Notes: generated from the letters alone by a model not told the origin. Positions 25,208 to 35,539 are shown, counted from the stretch's first letter. The stretch: 64,000 nt of DNA from Leptospiraceae bacterium (GCA_024233835.1 JACKPC010000003.1:590501-654500); one strand, 5' to 3'. Program-made: numbers and translations.

Positions 25208-25989
25208 TATGACAACTCAGCTCCAGCTCTTTTGGTTTCTTCTATGGCTTCTGCTAAGAGGGCAGCAAAATCCAGTTCCAGTTGTGGAAGGAGGCTGTGG
25301 GTAAAAGGTCTGGCAAAGGAAACGGTATTGTATCCGGTTCTGTCTCTTTCGAAAACATAGTATTTCTGGTGATGCGGACAAACGACAAGGCCGATGTCGG
25401 CACCACCCGCCATCCAGTCTTCTGCCATTTTGGCTAAATCCTGCTTCAGGCTTTTCTTGTGAGAAACAACTTCGATACAAAGGGTGGGAGAGCCGGCACG
25501 AGAACTCATATCAAGAACGCGGTGAGCAAATTTTGTAAAGGCAATAAAGGAGACATCGGGAATGCGGTGCTTTTTTTTACCGTTTATTTCCAGGTCATGA
25601 CCGGTAGAAGAATCGGTAACTTTACCCAATTTCATCTTTCTATTCCAATAGATTAGCGTTGCTCCAATTAAAAGTGTAAAAGTTCCGATAAAAAATGATG
25701 TTCCCATATTAATCAGGATTAAATCCTCTTCTCCTTCCAGTTTCAGGTTGTCATTGAGCCTATCCAGCTCAAAAAGTTCTTCTTCCCGCATTTTAAAGGG
25801 TAAATGGAGTTTGAAAAAATCCATTTGGGAAAAATGCAGTTCTCTTTCGCGGATGATTAAATTCGAATCCTTTAGTTCTAAGTATAGGTCGGGATTATGG
25901 CTCTGAAAACCTGCCAGCACCTCTGTATCGAGGGTAATGCTCGATGGAAAGGTAAGCTCTATTGTAGCTACAGTTCTGTTACCATTCAT
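25207..25989 (-). CDS. Uma2 family (DUF820) nuclease-fold protein, copy 2
   Basis: This 260-residue protein is nearly identical to the downstream copy; the C-terminal 145 residues seem to be the same. The differences lie in the N-terminal part (scattered substitutions) and in one short patch, where GTFTLLIGATLIYWNRK replaces GTFTVAILGTLYIWNRK. The Uma2 residues Asp, Glu and Lys are all kept, so both copies could be active. No strong ribosome site precedes the ATG. A tandem duplication followed by gene conversion of the 3' part is the simplest account. Confidence 0.78.
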   Translation of the reverse strand: MNGNRTVATIELTFPSSITLDTEVLAGFQSHNPDLYLELKDSNLIIRERELHFSQMDFFKLHLPFKMREEELFELDRLNDNLKLEGEEDLILINMGTSFFIGTFTLLIGATLIYWNRKMKLGKVTDSSTGHDLEINGKKKHRIPDVSFIAFTKFAHRVLDMSSRAGSPTLCIEVVSHKKSLKQDLAKMAEDWMAGGADIGLVVCPHHQKYYVFERDRTGYNTVSFARPFTHSLLPQLELDFAALLAEAIEETKRAGAELS

Positions 25990-26211
25990 ATATTTACCAT
26001 TTAATCTAACAATTTATATCATGACAAGAATATTTAGTCCACTTCATTTTTTCAGGGAAGCAGGCGAGCCACCGGTGGTTTGTTTGCGTGAAACTTCCGG
26101 CTTTTTTTTTGTGGATACTCGAATAAAATCCTAAATAGTCTCAGTGTATAAAAACTCGCTTTTCGTGAAAAAGGCCTTAAAAATAATGTAACTTTATTCT
26201 TCAGGATAAAT

Positions 26212-27948
26212 ATGAAAGCTTCTAATTATATCATACCTACAACCAAAGAAGACCCTTCAGACGCGGTAGTGGCCTCCCATAAGTTAATGATTCGAGCCGG
26301 CCTTGCCCGAAAAGTGTCTTCCGGTCTTTATAGTTATCTTCCCCTCGGTTTACGTACTCTCAAGAAAATCGAGAATATCGTTCGGGAAGAGATGAATTCT
26401 GCATCAGCTCTTGAATTCGAGCTTCCCATTTTAACTCCGGCTGAACTCTGGGAACTGAGCGGTCGCTGGACGAAAATGGGAAAGGAAATGTTTCGTCAAA
26501 AAGACAGACACGAGCAGGATTATGCTCTCGGGCCCACACACGAAGAGACTTTTACCAGTCTCATGAAACCTATTTTAAAGTCCTATAAAGACCTTCCCCG
26601 GAATGTATACCAGATTCATACAAAATTTCGGGATGAAATTCGTCCTCGTTTTGGCGTGATTCGCTCCCGTGAATTTACGATGAAAGATGCTTATTCCTTT
26701 CACCTGGACGATGCCTGTCTGGATAAAACCTATCAGCAGATGAGACAGACCTATCGCAATATTTTCCACCGCTGCGGTCTGGAAACCATTCCCGTTCAGG
26801 CAGATTCAGGTGCCATGGGAGGTTCGGGTTCAGAAGAATTCATGGTGGTTTCTCCTATAGGAGAGGAAAGTCTGGCTATTTGTCCTTCCTGCGGGTATCG
26901 CAGTAATGTTGAAAAGACTCCGCTTCTAAGCGAGACAAAAAGCGGGCAACCCGAAGCCTCTTCTCCGGAAGTCGTGGATACTCCCGGTACCAAAACCATA
27001 GAAGAGGTAGCAAAATTTTTAGGAAAGACTCCGGCAGATACTATCAAAGCGGTTATGCTGAAGGGAGACGAAGAGAAAAACTTCATCCTTTTTATCCGGG
27101 GAGACAGAGAGGTGAACGAAGCCAAGTTAAAAAGCCTTACTGCCTGTACTGAACTCAGACCTCTTTCCACTAAGGAATGCGAAAAGCTTTCTTTAGTTCC
27201 GGGTTACACAGGTCCCGGAATCAAAGTTTCTGAGGATTTCATTGTTTATATAGATAACAGTATTCAGCCCGGAAAAGGCTATATAGCCGGTGCAAATGAA
27301 ATAGATAAGCATGTGAAAAACTTTGTAATTTCAAGGGATTCTGTATTCAAGGATTACAAAGACTTCGCCCTGGTCATAGAAAATGATCCCTGTCCGGAGT
27401 GCAAAAAAGCTCTGAAAATCGAAAAGGGCATAGAAGTAGGCCATATCTTCAAACTCGGAAAGAAATATACCGAAGCCTTTGAATTTACCGTAAGCGATAA
27501 AAACGGTAGAAACGCGGTACCAACAATGGGCTGCTACGGAATCGGCGTGAACCGGACAATGGCTACTATTATTGAACAGGGTAATGATGAAAAAGGTATT
27601 ATCTGGCCGATAAGCGTGGCACCTTTCGAGGTTTCTCTTGTAAGTATTTTGAAAAAAGAAGAAGAACTGAAGATTGTAGACGAAGTTTATGAGTTTTTAC
27701 AGCAAAACGGGGTGGATGTCCTGTATGATGATAGGAATTTAAGTCCCGGTTTTAAACTCAGGGATTCCGAAATTATCGGTATTCCCATTCGTGTGGTTTT
27801 TGGGAAAAAGTTTTCTGAGTCCCAGGAATACGCCCTTGCTGTCCGCAGGGAAAATACTGAGAAAAATATCCCTTTTACGTCCAAAGAAGACCTTCTGAAG
27901 GAAATTCTAAAAGTAAGGCAGGAGCTTTACGCGGAACTGAGTGTTTAA
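26212..27948 (+). CDS. proS: Proline-tRNA ligase, bacterial type with editing domain
   Basis: At 578 residues this charges tRNA-Pro with proline. Class II motifs are visible: RAGLARKVSSGLYSYLPLG near the start, LGPTHEETFTSL and YQIHTKFRDEIRPRFGVIRSREFTMKDAYSF in the catalytic core, and GCYGIGVNRTMATIIEQ near residue 442. Residues about 225-400 form the inserted YbaK-type editing domain (TKTIEEVAKFLGKTPADTIKAV), which removes mischarged alanine. The C-terminal anticodon-binding domain begins at about 475 (ISVAPFEVSLVSI). It is 17 bases upstream of trpB and probably shares its transcript. Confidence 0.97.
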   Translation: MKASNYIIPTTKEDPSDAVVASHKLMIRAGLARKVSSGLYSYLPLGLRTLKKIENIVREEMNSASALEFELPILTPAELWELSGRWTKMGKEMFRQKDRHEQDYALGPTHEETFTSLMKPILKSYKDLPRNVYQIHTKFRDEIRPRFGVIRSREFTMKDAYSFHLDDACLDKTYQQMRQTYRNIFHRCGLETIPVQADSGAMGGSGSEEFMVVSPIGEESLAICPSCGYRSNVEKTPLLSETKSGQPEASSPEVVDTPGTKTIEEVAKFLGKTPADTIKAVMLKGDEEKNFILFIRGDREVNEAKLKSLTACTELRPLSTKECEKLSLVPGYTGPGIKVSEDFIVYIDNSIQPGKGYIAGANEIDKHVKNFVISRDSVFKDYKDFALVIENDPCPECKKALKIEKGIEVGHIFKLGKKYTEAFEFTVSDKNGRNAVPTMGCYGIGVNRTMATIIEQGNDEKGIIWPISVAPFEVSLVSILKKEEELKIVDEVYEFLQQNGVDVLYDDRNLSPGFKLRDSEIIGIPIRVVFGKKFSESQEYALAVRRENTEKNIPFTSKEDLLKEILKVRQELYAELSV

Positions 27949-27965
27949 GGAAGCACCTGATTTTT

Positions 27966-29162
27966 ATGAAAGACGAAGAGTTTAACGAAGAAAATGGTTA
28001 TTTTGGGGAGTTCGGGGGGCGTTATTCCCCGGAAGTCCTGACACCGGCTCTCAAGCAATTAGAAGCGGTTTATAAAAAGCATAGGAATAGTCCGAAATTC
28101 CTAAAAGAGCTGGAATATTATAATGTGAATTATATCGGTAGACCTTCTCTTTTGACTTTCGCGGAAAGACTTACCAAATCCTGGGATGGAGCCTATATCT
28201 GGCTTAAGCGAGAAGATTTAAACCATACCGGGGCCCATAAAATTAATAATACCATAGGACAGGGCCTTTTAGCGAGGGCCATGGGGAAAAAGCGAATTAT
28301 CGCGGAAACCGGGGCCGGACAGCACGGTCTGGCTACGGCAACTGTAGGAGCACTTTTCGGTTTTGAAACTGTTGTTTACATGGGAGAAGAAGACCTGCGC
28401 CGCCAGAAGCTGAATGCAGAAAAAATTGAGCTTCTGGGTGCGAAAGTAGTGGGGGTGAGTGCGGGAACGGCCACTCTCAAGGATGCAACTTCGGAAGCTA
28501 TGCGGGATTGGGCTTTAAATGTAGAATCAACCCATTATATTGTAGGTTCGGCCATTGGACCCCATCCTTTCCCGGTAATTGTCCGAGACTTTCAAAGTAT
28601 TATTGGAAAAGAAACTAAACAGCAATTTAAAAAGCAGAATAAGAAATTACCTGATGCGGTAGTAGCCTGCGTGGGTGGTGGTTCCAATGCCATCGGGATG
28701 TTTTATGGTTTTTTAGAGGATAAGAAGGTGGCTCTATACGGGGTTGAAGCAGGGGGAAGGGGAACGAAACCCGGTGACCACTCGGCAACTATTACTACAG
28801 GAACGGTGGGTTATCTGCACGGAACCAAGACTCTTATTATCCAGGATGCAGAAGGTCAAATAGTTCCCGCACATTCGGTTTCCGCCGGTCTGGATTATCC
28901 CGGAGTCGGGCCGGAGCACGCCTATCTCTCGTCTATAGGTCGGGTGCAGTATTCGAGTGTGGATGATGCTCAGGCTCTCGAAGCCTTTTTGGAAGCAACA
29001 AGAACCGAAGGAATTATCCCGGCTCTGGAATCTTCCCATGCTTTCGCAAAGGCAAAAACTCTCGCAAAAGAACTCGGGAAAAACAAGGATATTGTTATCT
29101 GTCTATCCGGTAGGGGAGACAAGGATGTGGAAGAAGTGCTCAGACTTATGGAGAAGAAATAG
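27966..29162 (+). CDS. trpB: Tryptophan synthase beta chain
   Basis: The 398-residue protein condenses indole with serine to form tryptophan using pyridoxal phosphate. Lys92 in NHTGAHKINNTIGQ is the PLP lysine; GGGSNA near residue 237 binds the phosphate; the start GYFGEFGGRYSPEVL is typical of TrpB1. It works in an alpha2-beta2 complex that channels indole. TrpA follows with no gap between stop and start. The other tryptophan genes are not in the window. Confidence 0.97.
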   Translation: MKDEEFNEENGYFGEFGGRYSPEVLTPALKQLEAVYKKHRNSPKFLKELEYYNVNYIGRPSLLTFAERLTKSWDGAYIWLKREDLNHTGAHKINNTIGQGLLARAMGKKRIIAETGAGQHGLATATVGALFGFETVVYMGEEDLRRQKLNAEKIELLGAKVVGVSAGTATLKDATSEAMRDWALNVESTHYIVGSAIGPHPFPVIVRDFQSIIGKETKQQFKKQNKKLPDAVVACVGGGSNAIGMFYGFLEDKKVALYGVEAGGRGTKPGDHSATITTGTVGYLHGTKTLIIQDAEGQIVPAHSVSAGLDYPGVGPEHAYLSSIGRVQYSSVDDAQALEAFLEATRTEGIIPALESSHAFAKAKTLAKELGKNKDIVICLSGRGDKDVEEVLRLMEKK

Positions 29163-29963
29163 TTGGGAAGTTTATTGGATTGTTTTTCAGAACAAAGCCC
29201 TAAGTCAAAATTCATCGCCTATATTTCTCTGGGTGATCCAACCTATGAACTCAGTGTGGAATGGGCCAAGTCCATTATCGAGGGAGGAGCGGACATTCTG
29301 GAGCTGGGAATTCCTTTTACCGACCCGGTCGCCGATGGACCGGTTATACAGGCATCTTATAAGAGAGCCTTGAAGAATCCCTTTTCTGTAGAAAAGGTAC
29401 TCAACACTACCGATAAAATTCACCAGAATCATCCGAATACTCCTCTCGTTTATCTTACTTATTTCAACCCGGTAAGTCATTACGGAATCGAAAAGTTTTT
29501 TGAAAGAGCTTATGCTTCCGGTATTCGGGGCCTGGTTATACCGGATATTCCCTTTGATTCGAAGGATTCTTCTACGGTATTTGCAGCCGCTGAGAAATAT
29601 AAAGTTGATATCATTCAATTAGTCACCCCGGCTACGACTACAGCCAGGATGAAACAGGCAAAAAAGTTTGCCTCGGGTTTTATATACTATGTAACCTCTT
29701 TTGGAGTCACCGGTACGAGAAATTCACTTCCTGAAAATTTACGTGAACGGATAGAGCTGGTGAAGTCTACTATGCAAATTCCGGTTTGTGCCGGTTTTGG
29801 AATTTCCAGACCGGAACAGGCCAGGGAAATTTCTCAATATGCAGATGGAATTATAATTGGATCCGCGATACAAAAAATAATAGAAGAGTTTTCGAATGTA
29901 CCGGATGAGTGTAATAAACGCTTAAATCATTATATACGGGAAATACGGAATAGCATTCCCTGA
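29163..29963 (+). CDS. trpA: Tryptophan synthase alpha chain
   Basis: The 266-residue TIM barrel cleaves indole-3-glycerol phosphate to indole and glyceraldehyde-3-phosphate. The catalytic pair Glu47 (ILELGIPFTDP) and Asp58 (VADGP) is present, as is the phosphate-binding GFGISRPEQ and IIGSAI. It starts at TTG 29163, immediately after the trpB stop, with GGAG about nine bases upstream inside trpB. The adjacency and TTG start suggest coupled translation, which would help keep the subunits equimolar. Confidence 0.96.
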   Translation: MGSLLDCFSEQSPKSKFIAYISLGDPTYELSVEWAKSIIEGGADILELGIPFTDPVADGPVIQASYKRALKNPFSVEKVLNTTDKIHQNHPNTPLVYLTYFNPVSHYGIEKFFERAYASGIRGLVIPDIPFDSKDSSTVFAAAEKYKVDIIQLVTPATTTARMKQAKKFASGFIYYVTSFGVTGTRNSLPENLRERIELVKSTMQIPVCAGFGISRPEQAREISQYADGIIIGSAIQKIIEEFSNVPDECNKRLNHYIREIRNSIP

Positions 29964-29979
29964 GATAAAGGAGTCTTAT

Positions 29980-32292
29980 ATGCAAGAAAACAACAAATTA
30001 AAAATACGACATTATATTTGGATTGTTATAAATATTCTTTCCCTGGCTGCTATGAGTTATATTGTAAACTTGGGTTATGATATAGATAATCGTACCAAGT
30101 TTATCCTTCTTTGTTTTGGCTTGCTTTTTTCTGTAAGTGCTTATTTTGTTTTTCGGGCTATTACTCACGTAGCAAAGAAAATGCAAATCAGTGGCGGACT
30201 CTGGATTTCTTTTGTCATTACTGTTCTAATGATAGCGGTTTCTAATTCATCTGAACCTTTTCATAATCTCGAAGAAAACTCTATATCCTGGAGATTTTAC
30301 TATTCTAAGAATGAAGATGGGCGAAGGGTTCGTACCAATGACAAGGGAGAAGTGCAGTATACGGTTTACAATCCTCCGGCTGAAGCCAGAAGCGATATAC
30401 AAATCATTGGTTTGACAACTGAGTCTATAGAAAACCTGAGCGGTAAATGGCCGATTCCCTGGAAATATTACATGAACATCATTGATGTATTCAGTAAGAC
30501 AGACAATGCGGTTTTGATGTTTGACGTTTTCTTTCTGGATGAAAAACCGGAGCAGGTGGACTTAGAAGCTGCTATTCGAAGAAATAAGGAGGTCTATGTC
30601 GACTTTCCAATGTATTCTTCTTCGGAAATAAAAGAGGAAATCAAGCATTATGATGAGCGTTTGAAGGAGTATCAGAAGTTTCGCTTAAAGAATGTCGTTG
30701 ATCCGGGTAATCGTGGAAAAGTTTTTGTACGTTTTCCGCACCTTCCTATAGGTCCTGTCATGAGAAGTGTAGCGGGAGCCGGGTTTGCGAATATTTTAAA
30801 AGAAACCACTAACATTAACCGTACCATGCCCCTGTATGCTAAAATTCCGGTAGAAAATGGTTTTGAATATTATCCTTCTATAGACCTTTTAGTTGCCTGC
30901 GGATATTATGATGTAGATGTGGTGAAAGATACAGAAATTGTAGTTGGGAAATATGTGAAGATTAAGAATATCCCGAATAAAAAAATAGAAACTTTCAATA
31001 TGAAAACTTTACAGGTCGAAAGCAAGGATATAATGACTCGACCGAATCCGGAAAGAACGATTACCATTCCTATAGATGATTACGGTAGAATGCAGATTAA
31101 TTTTGCTGGTGGGCGTAATAGTTTTCGAGTACATCATTTTCATGAAGTAGCTAAAGACTGGGATACCGAAACTCCGATTAACAACCGCATGGAGAATACA
31201 ATTTTTTTAGTCGCCATGTACTATGCAACCGGACTGGATACAGCGAAAGACCAGCACTATTCTCCTTTTGGAGAAATCTCCGGAGTTGAACACCACGCTC
31301 ATACTTTAAATACGATTCTTAACCAGGACTTTCTCTTTTCTACCAAGTTCTATACGAATGTTCTAATTTATCTATGTATGGGACTTTTTATAGGCCTTGT
31401 TCAGCCACGCTTGAAAACCTGGTTTGCTTTTATATTCATCAATCTTCTGGTACTCGGTTTTGTAGGGTTTGCTTTCTATAGTTTTAAAAATATGCATTTG
31501 ATTATCCCATTTCCGACTGTAGTTCTGGAACAGATTCTGATTTTTGTGAGTTTAATTGGTTTTAAAATCTTCGGAGAAGAGGCCAATGTAAAATATATTA
31601 AAAATACTTTCTCCAAATTTGTTTCTTCGGATGTGGTAGATGAACTTCTAAAAGATCCTTCTAAAATAGCTTTGGGAGGTTCCAAGAAAGAAATCACTAT
31701 TTTCTTCTCCGACATTCGTGGCTTTACTACCATTTCCGAATCCTTAGGTCCGGAACAGCTTGTAAGTCTCTTGAATGAGTATTTGTCGGCCATGACAGAA
31801 ATTGTCCTTGCATATAAGGGAACTATCGATAAGTATATGGGAGATGCAATCATGGCCTTCTGGGGAGCACCTATGCAGTTAGAGGATCACGCCTATTATG
31901 CCTGTGTGACAGCTCTGTACCAAATGGAACATTTAAAGAAAATGCAGGAAGATTGGAAAACGAGAGGCTTACCTTCTATTGATATAGGAATTGGCTTAAA
32001 TACCGGTCTGGCTGTTGTGGGTAATATGGGAAGTGCTCACAGAATGGAATATACCTGTATGGGAGATACAATAAATCTCGGATCCAGATTGGAAGGATCC
32101 AATAAAATGTATGCAACGAATATTATTATATCTGAATATACGTATGAAAAGGTTAAAGATAGAGTTTATGCAAGAGAATTAGATCTTGTAAAAGTTAAAG
32201 GGAAGAATTTTCCTGTGCGAATTTATGAGCTGATTGGTTTAGTTGATGACAAGGATTATGAAAAGATGAAGAGGCATTTAAAGTTACAATAA
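29980..32292 (+). CDS. Membrane adenylate cyclase, CHASE2 sensor domain plus class III catalytic domain
   Basis: The 770-residue protein has an N-terminal membrane region, a CHASE2-type periplasmic sensor (about 90-440, with the block IGLTTESIENLSGKWPIPW and VLMFDVFFLDE), further membrane segments at about 455-530, and a cytoplasmic cyclase domain at about 565-740. Metal-binding Asp578 is in FFSDIRGFTT and Asp622 in KYMGDAIMAFWG. The base-selecting pair, Lys618 and Asp696 (MGDTINLGSRLE), is the adenylate type, not guanylate. The Arg of GSRLE is the transition-state residue. It converts ATP to cAMP in response to an unknown extracytoplasmic signal. An ATG follows AAAGGAG. It lies between trpA and dxs on the same strand. 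Confidence 0.92.
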   Translation: MQENNKLKIRHYIWIVINILSLAAMSYIVNLGYDIDNRTKFILLCFGLLFSVSAYFVFRAITHVAKKMQISGGLWISFVITVLMIAVSNSSEPFHNLEENSISWRFYYSKNEDGRRVRTNDKGEVQYTVYNPPAEARSDIQIIGLTTESIENLSGKWPIPWKYYMNIIDVFSKTDNAVLMFDVFFLDEKPEQVDLEAAIRRNKEVYVDFPMYSSSEIKEEIKHYDERLKEYQKFRLKNVVDPGNRGKVFVRFPHLPIGPVMRSVAGAGFANILKETTNINRTMPLYAKIPVENGFEYYPSIDLLVACGYYDVDVVKDTEIVVGKYVKIKNIPNKKIETFNMKTLQVESKDIMTRPNPERTITIPIDDYGRMQINFAGGRNSFRVHHFHEVAKDWDTETPINNRMENTIFLVAMYYATGLDTAKDQHYSPFGEISGVEHHAHTLNTILNQDFLFSTKFYTNVLIYLCMGLFIGLVQPRLKTWFAFIFINLLVLGFVGFAFYSFKNMHLIIPFPTVVLEQILIFVSLIGFKIFGEEANVKYIKNTFSKFVSSDVVDELLKDPSKIALGGSKKEITIFFSDIRGFTTISESLGPEQLVSLLNEYLSAMTEIVLAYKGTIDKYMGDAIMAFWGAPMQLEDHAYYACVTALYQMEHLKKMQEDWKTRGLPSIDIGIGLNTGLAVVGNMGSAHRMEYTCMGDTINLGSRLEGSNKMYATNIIISEYTYEKVKDRVYARELDLVKVKGKNFPVRIYELIGLVDDKDYEKMKRHLKLQ

Positions 32293-32317
32293 TTTTATTA
32301 ATGCCGGGAAAAATATA

Positions 32318-34237
32318 ATGAACGAATATAAGTATCTTAACAATATTCAGTTTCCCGAAGATTTGAGAAAATATGAGGTAAAGGAACTTCCCGAAATTTG
32401 TCGAGAAGTTCGTGAATACATCATTGATACTCTTTCAGGAGTGGGAGGGCATTTTGCCAGTAACCTCGGAGCTGTAGAGTTAACTGTAGCTTTGCACTAT
32501 GTCTATAATACTCCGAGGGATAGACTTATCTGGGATGTAGGACACCAGACGTATCCGCATAAAATATTAACCGGAAGAAGAGAAAAGTTAAAGACTGTCA
32601 GAAAATATGGGGGGATTTCCGGTTTTCCAAAACGGGAAGAATCCGAATACGATCTGTACAATACAGGACACGCCGGTACTTCCATTTCCCAGCTTATAGG
32701 AGAAGCCATTGCAAGAGATATGGTTGGCGAAGACTATAAATGTGTGGCTATAATAGGTGATGCTTCTATGGCGACCGGTATGGCACTGGAAGCTATGAAT
32801 CACTGCGGTCATGTTAAGCCGAGTTGTCTGGTTTTACTCAATGACAACTTCATGTCTATCTCTAAAAATGTGGGTTCTATTTCAAATTATTTAAATAATA
32901 TTATTAGCTCCAGAAGATATAACCGCTGGAAGAAATCTTTTTATACTTTCATAAAATGGCTTCCAATTATCGGTCCGGCCCTGGCCAGCTTTTCAAAGCG
33001 GGTGGAGAGAGGCCTAAAAGACATGATGACACCACCGGGTGGACTTTTTGAAGACCTCGGATTCAACTACATAGGTCCTATTGATGGTCATGATGTAGTC
33101 AAGATGGTGGACATTCTGAACGAGTTAAAAAATAGGGAAGGCCCGGTTCTTCTCCATATCATTACCCAGAAAGGCAAGGGCTACAAGCCGGCAGAAAATG
33201 ACCCGATAAAATACCATGGTGTGACTCCATTTAACAAGCTGGATGGAAGCATGCAAAAGAAAGGGGATGAAATCGGTTTTAGTAATATCATCGGGGAATG
33301 TCTGATTCGTCTCACAGAAAAGAATCAGCGGGTGGTTGCAATTACACCGGCGATGATAGAGGGAAGCGGTTTGAAAGAATACCATACTCGTTTTCCGAAA
33401 CACGTTCACGATGTGGGTATTGCCGAACAACATTCGGTAGCCTATGCAGGTGCTTTACTCGGAGGGGGAATTATTCCCTATATGTGTATTTATTCTACTT
33501 TCCTGACAAGAGCTATTGATCAGGTTGTTCATGATGTATCGTTGATGAATTTACCTGTGCGCTTTGTTATTGACCGGGCCGGTTGTGTGGGGCCCGATGG
33601 AGAAACACATCAGGGTCTTTCGGATATTTCTTACCTTGCTTCTCTTCCAAATATGTCTATAATTGCCCCTTCTTCCGGACAGGATTTGATTGATGCCATG
33701 TTTTATATGGAAACCTATAACGAGGGGCCGATAGCGATTCGTTTTCCTAAAGATTCGGCAAGTCCGTCCAGCCTGAATTTTACGAATCCCCGACCGATTC
33801 AAAAGCCGACATCGAGGTTACTGAAAGAGGGTTCGGATGTACTTCTGATTTCGGTAGGTTCCATGCTGGATGTAGCGAAAAAGGTAGCAGAAAAACTGGA
33901 AGCAAGTTCAATTAAAGCGGGAATTCTTGATCTTTTTTGGATACGCCCTCTCGATATGACGACCATAAAGCAGGCTCTGGACAAAACCCGGCATTTTGTG
34001 ATTCTGGATGAGAGCTATCTGGATGGAGGAGTTACTGGCTTTTTCTTAACTCGTCTTGATGCGGCTTATCTGGCGAAATATCTAAAAACCTTTGCTTTTC
34101 CCCAGGAAATAATCGTTCACGGTGACAGGGATAATATCTTTAAACACTATGGAATTGATGCAGATTCCATTTCCGGGTTTTTACTGAATTATTTAAAGCC
34201 AAAAATGGTCAATTTAAAAGAAGCCAGTGGTTCATGA
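32318..34237 (+). CDS. dxs: 1-deoxy-D-xylulose-5-phosphate synthase
   Basis: The 639-residue enzyme joins pyruvate and glyceraldehyde-3-phosphate with ThDP, the first step of the MEP isoprenoid pathway. Evidence: GHASNLGAVELTVALHYVY-like start GGHFASNLGAVELTVALHY; GHAGTSIS; the ThDP motif IIGDASMATGMALEAMNH (Ala where many enzymes have Gly); and the C-terminal HDVGIAEQHSVAYAGALL and DRAGCVGPDGETHQGLSD, which hold the catalytic Glu and the substrate-binding residues. Length and domain order match the family. It follows the cyclase gene by 25 bases. Its supply of isoprenoid units also feeds the miaB pathway substrate. Confidence 0.95.
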   Translation: MNEYKYLNNIQFPEDLRKYEVKELPEICREVREYIIDTLSGVGGHFASNLGAVELTVALHYVYNTPRDRLIWDVGHQTYPHKILTGRREKLKTVRKYGGISGFPKREESEYDLYNTGHAGTSISQLIGEAIARDMVGEDYKCVAIIGDASMATGMALEAMNHCGHVKPSCLVLLNDNFMSISKNVGSISNYLNNIISSRRYNRWKKSFYTFIKWLPIIGPALASFSKRVERGLKDMMTPPGGLFEDLGFNYIGPIDGHDVVKMVDILNELKNREGPVLLHIITQKGKGYKPAENDPIKYHGVTPFNKLDGSMQKKGDEIGFSNIIGECLIRLTEKNQRVVAITPAMIEGSGLKEYHTRFPKHVHDVGIAEQHSVAYAGALLGGGIIPYMCIYSTFLTRAIDQVVHDVSLMNLPVRFVIDRAGCVGPDGETHQGLSDISYLASLPNMSIIAPSSGQDLIDAMFYMETYNEGPIAIRFPKDSASPSSLNFTNPRPIQKPTSRLLKEGSDVLLISVGSMLDVAKKVAEKLEASSIKAGILDLFWIRPLDMTTIKQALDKTRHFVILDESYLDGGVTGFFLTRLDAAYLAKYLKTFAFPQEIIVHGDRDNIFKHYGIDADSISGFLLNYLKPKMVNLKEASGS

Positions 34238-34329
34238 TGAGAAAGTTCAGGGTATATGCTAAAATATTTCATTGTAAATAAACACTTTTAAAATTATACG
34301 GTTAGAAAACGAAGACATAAGGACTCAAA

Positions 34330-35505
34330 ATGGCAAATAAACTACTGGATTTTACCATTGATGAAACCGCACAGGGGATAATTGACCTGGCTCGTGATGT
34401 TTGTATTAAAGAAGTGGTTCCTCAAAGGGAACATTTGGATGAGCACGAAAAGTTCCCTCACGAGATATTTAAAAAGTTCACTGAAGCCGGCTTGTTTGGC
34501 GTGATGTTTGAAGAGGAATATGGTGGACTTGGTGCCGGTGGTTTTGTCAGTTCCCTTCTGGCTGAAACAGTTTCCGAATATTGTTTGGGTGTTTTTACAG
34601 CCATGTTTGCAAATAAATTAGGAGCTTTACCTATTGAATTTGGAGCTACTAAAGAGCAGAAGTTAAAATACTTACCTAAACTAGCTTCCGGAGAGCATCT
34701 GGCAGCTTTTGGTTTGACTGAACCGGGTGCCGGTTCTGATGTTCCATCTCTCAGTACTGTGGCAGAGAAAAAGGGAGATCGTTATATTCTGAATGGAACC
34801 AAGCAGTGGATTTCCAATGCAGGCGTGGCAGATGTTTATACTATTTTTGCAATGACTGACAAGAAAAGAGGAACCCGTGGAATCTCCTGCTTCATCGTGG
34901 AAAAAGATACTCCGGGACTTTCTTTTGGTAAATTAGAAAATAAATTGGGGATCCGTTGTTCTCATACCCGTCAGGTAATTATGGAAAACATGGAAGTTCC
35001 GGCAGAAAATCTCGTTGGTTTAAAAGAAAACCAGGGATTTATTCATGCGATTAAAACCTTAAATGCTTCCAGGCCAATCATTGCTTCTTCGGCTGTGGGT
35101 CTGGCTATAGGTGCTTATAAAGAAGCCGCCAAGTATGCAAGACAAAGAGAACAGTTTGGCAAGAAAGTCATTAACTTTCAGGTTATTAACCACATGTTGG
35201 CTGATATGCTGGTGAAAATAGAAGCAGGTAGAGGACTTTCATATAAGGCTGCTAAGTATGCAGAAGTTCTTCACCCGGAAGCCGCCAAGTTTTCTGCTAT
35301 TGCTAAGTATTATTGTTCTGAAATTGCAATGCAGGTAGCTACGGATGCCGTACAGGTTCATGGTGGATATGGTTTTACAAAAGAATATCCTGTAGAGAAA
35401 ATGTTCCGCGATGCGAAGATTCTTTCTATTTATGAAGGAACCAGTCAAATTCAGAAGAATGAAATCGGGACCTATATTATAAAAGAAGCTGCGGAATTTA
35501 AGTAA
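34330..35505 (+). CDS. Acyl-CoA dehydrogenase
   Basis: The 391-residue flavoprotein oxidises acyl-CoA to 2-enoyl-CoA. The family signatures are AFGLTEPGAGSDVPSL (FAD-binding), LGIRCSHTRQVIMENMEVP, the helix REQFGKKVINFQVINHMLADM, and VHGGYGFTKEYPVEKMFRDAK. The catalytic base should be Glu369 in SIYEGTSQIQ, as in short- and medium-chain enzymes. The chain-length preference cannot be read. It ends just before a bidirectional terminator and is monocistronic or last in its transcript. Confidence 0.95.
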   Translation: MANKLLDFTIDETAQGIIDLARDVCIKEVVPQREHLDEHEKFPHEIFKKFTEAGLFGVMFEEEYGGLGAGGFVSSLLAETVSEYCLGVFTAMFANKLGALPIEFGATKEQKLKYLPKLASGEHLAAFGLTEPGAGSDVPSLSTVAEKKGDRYILNGTKQWISNAGVADVYTIFAMTDKKRGTRGISCFIVEKDTPGLSFGKLENKLGIRCSHTRQVIMENMEVPAENLVGLKENQGFIHAIKTLNASRPIIASSAVGLAIGAYKEAAKYARQREQFGKKVINFQVINHMLADMLVKIEAGRGLSYKAAKYAEVLHPEAAKFSAIAKYYCSEIAMQVATDAVQVHGGYGFTKEYPVEKMFRDAKILSIYEGTSQIQKNEIGTYIIKEAAEFK

Positions 35506-35539
35506 GTTTTTTAAATAACGTATAAACTATATACTTCAT

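Noticed and set aside
26060..26115. Palindrome CCACCGGTGG with a T-run (26105 region) as a terminator
   Set aside because: It lies between divergent genes where no transcript needs to end, and the T-run does not directly follow the stem.
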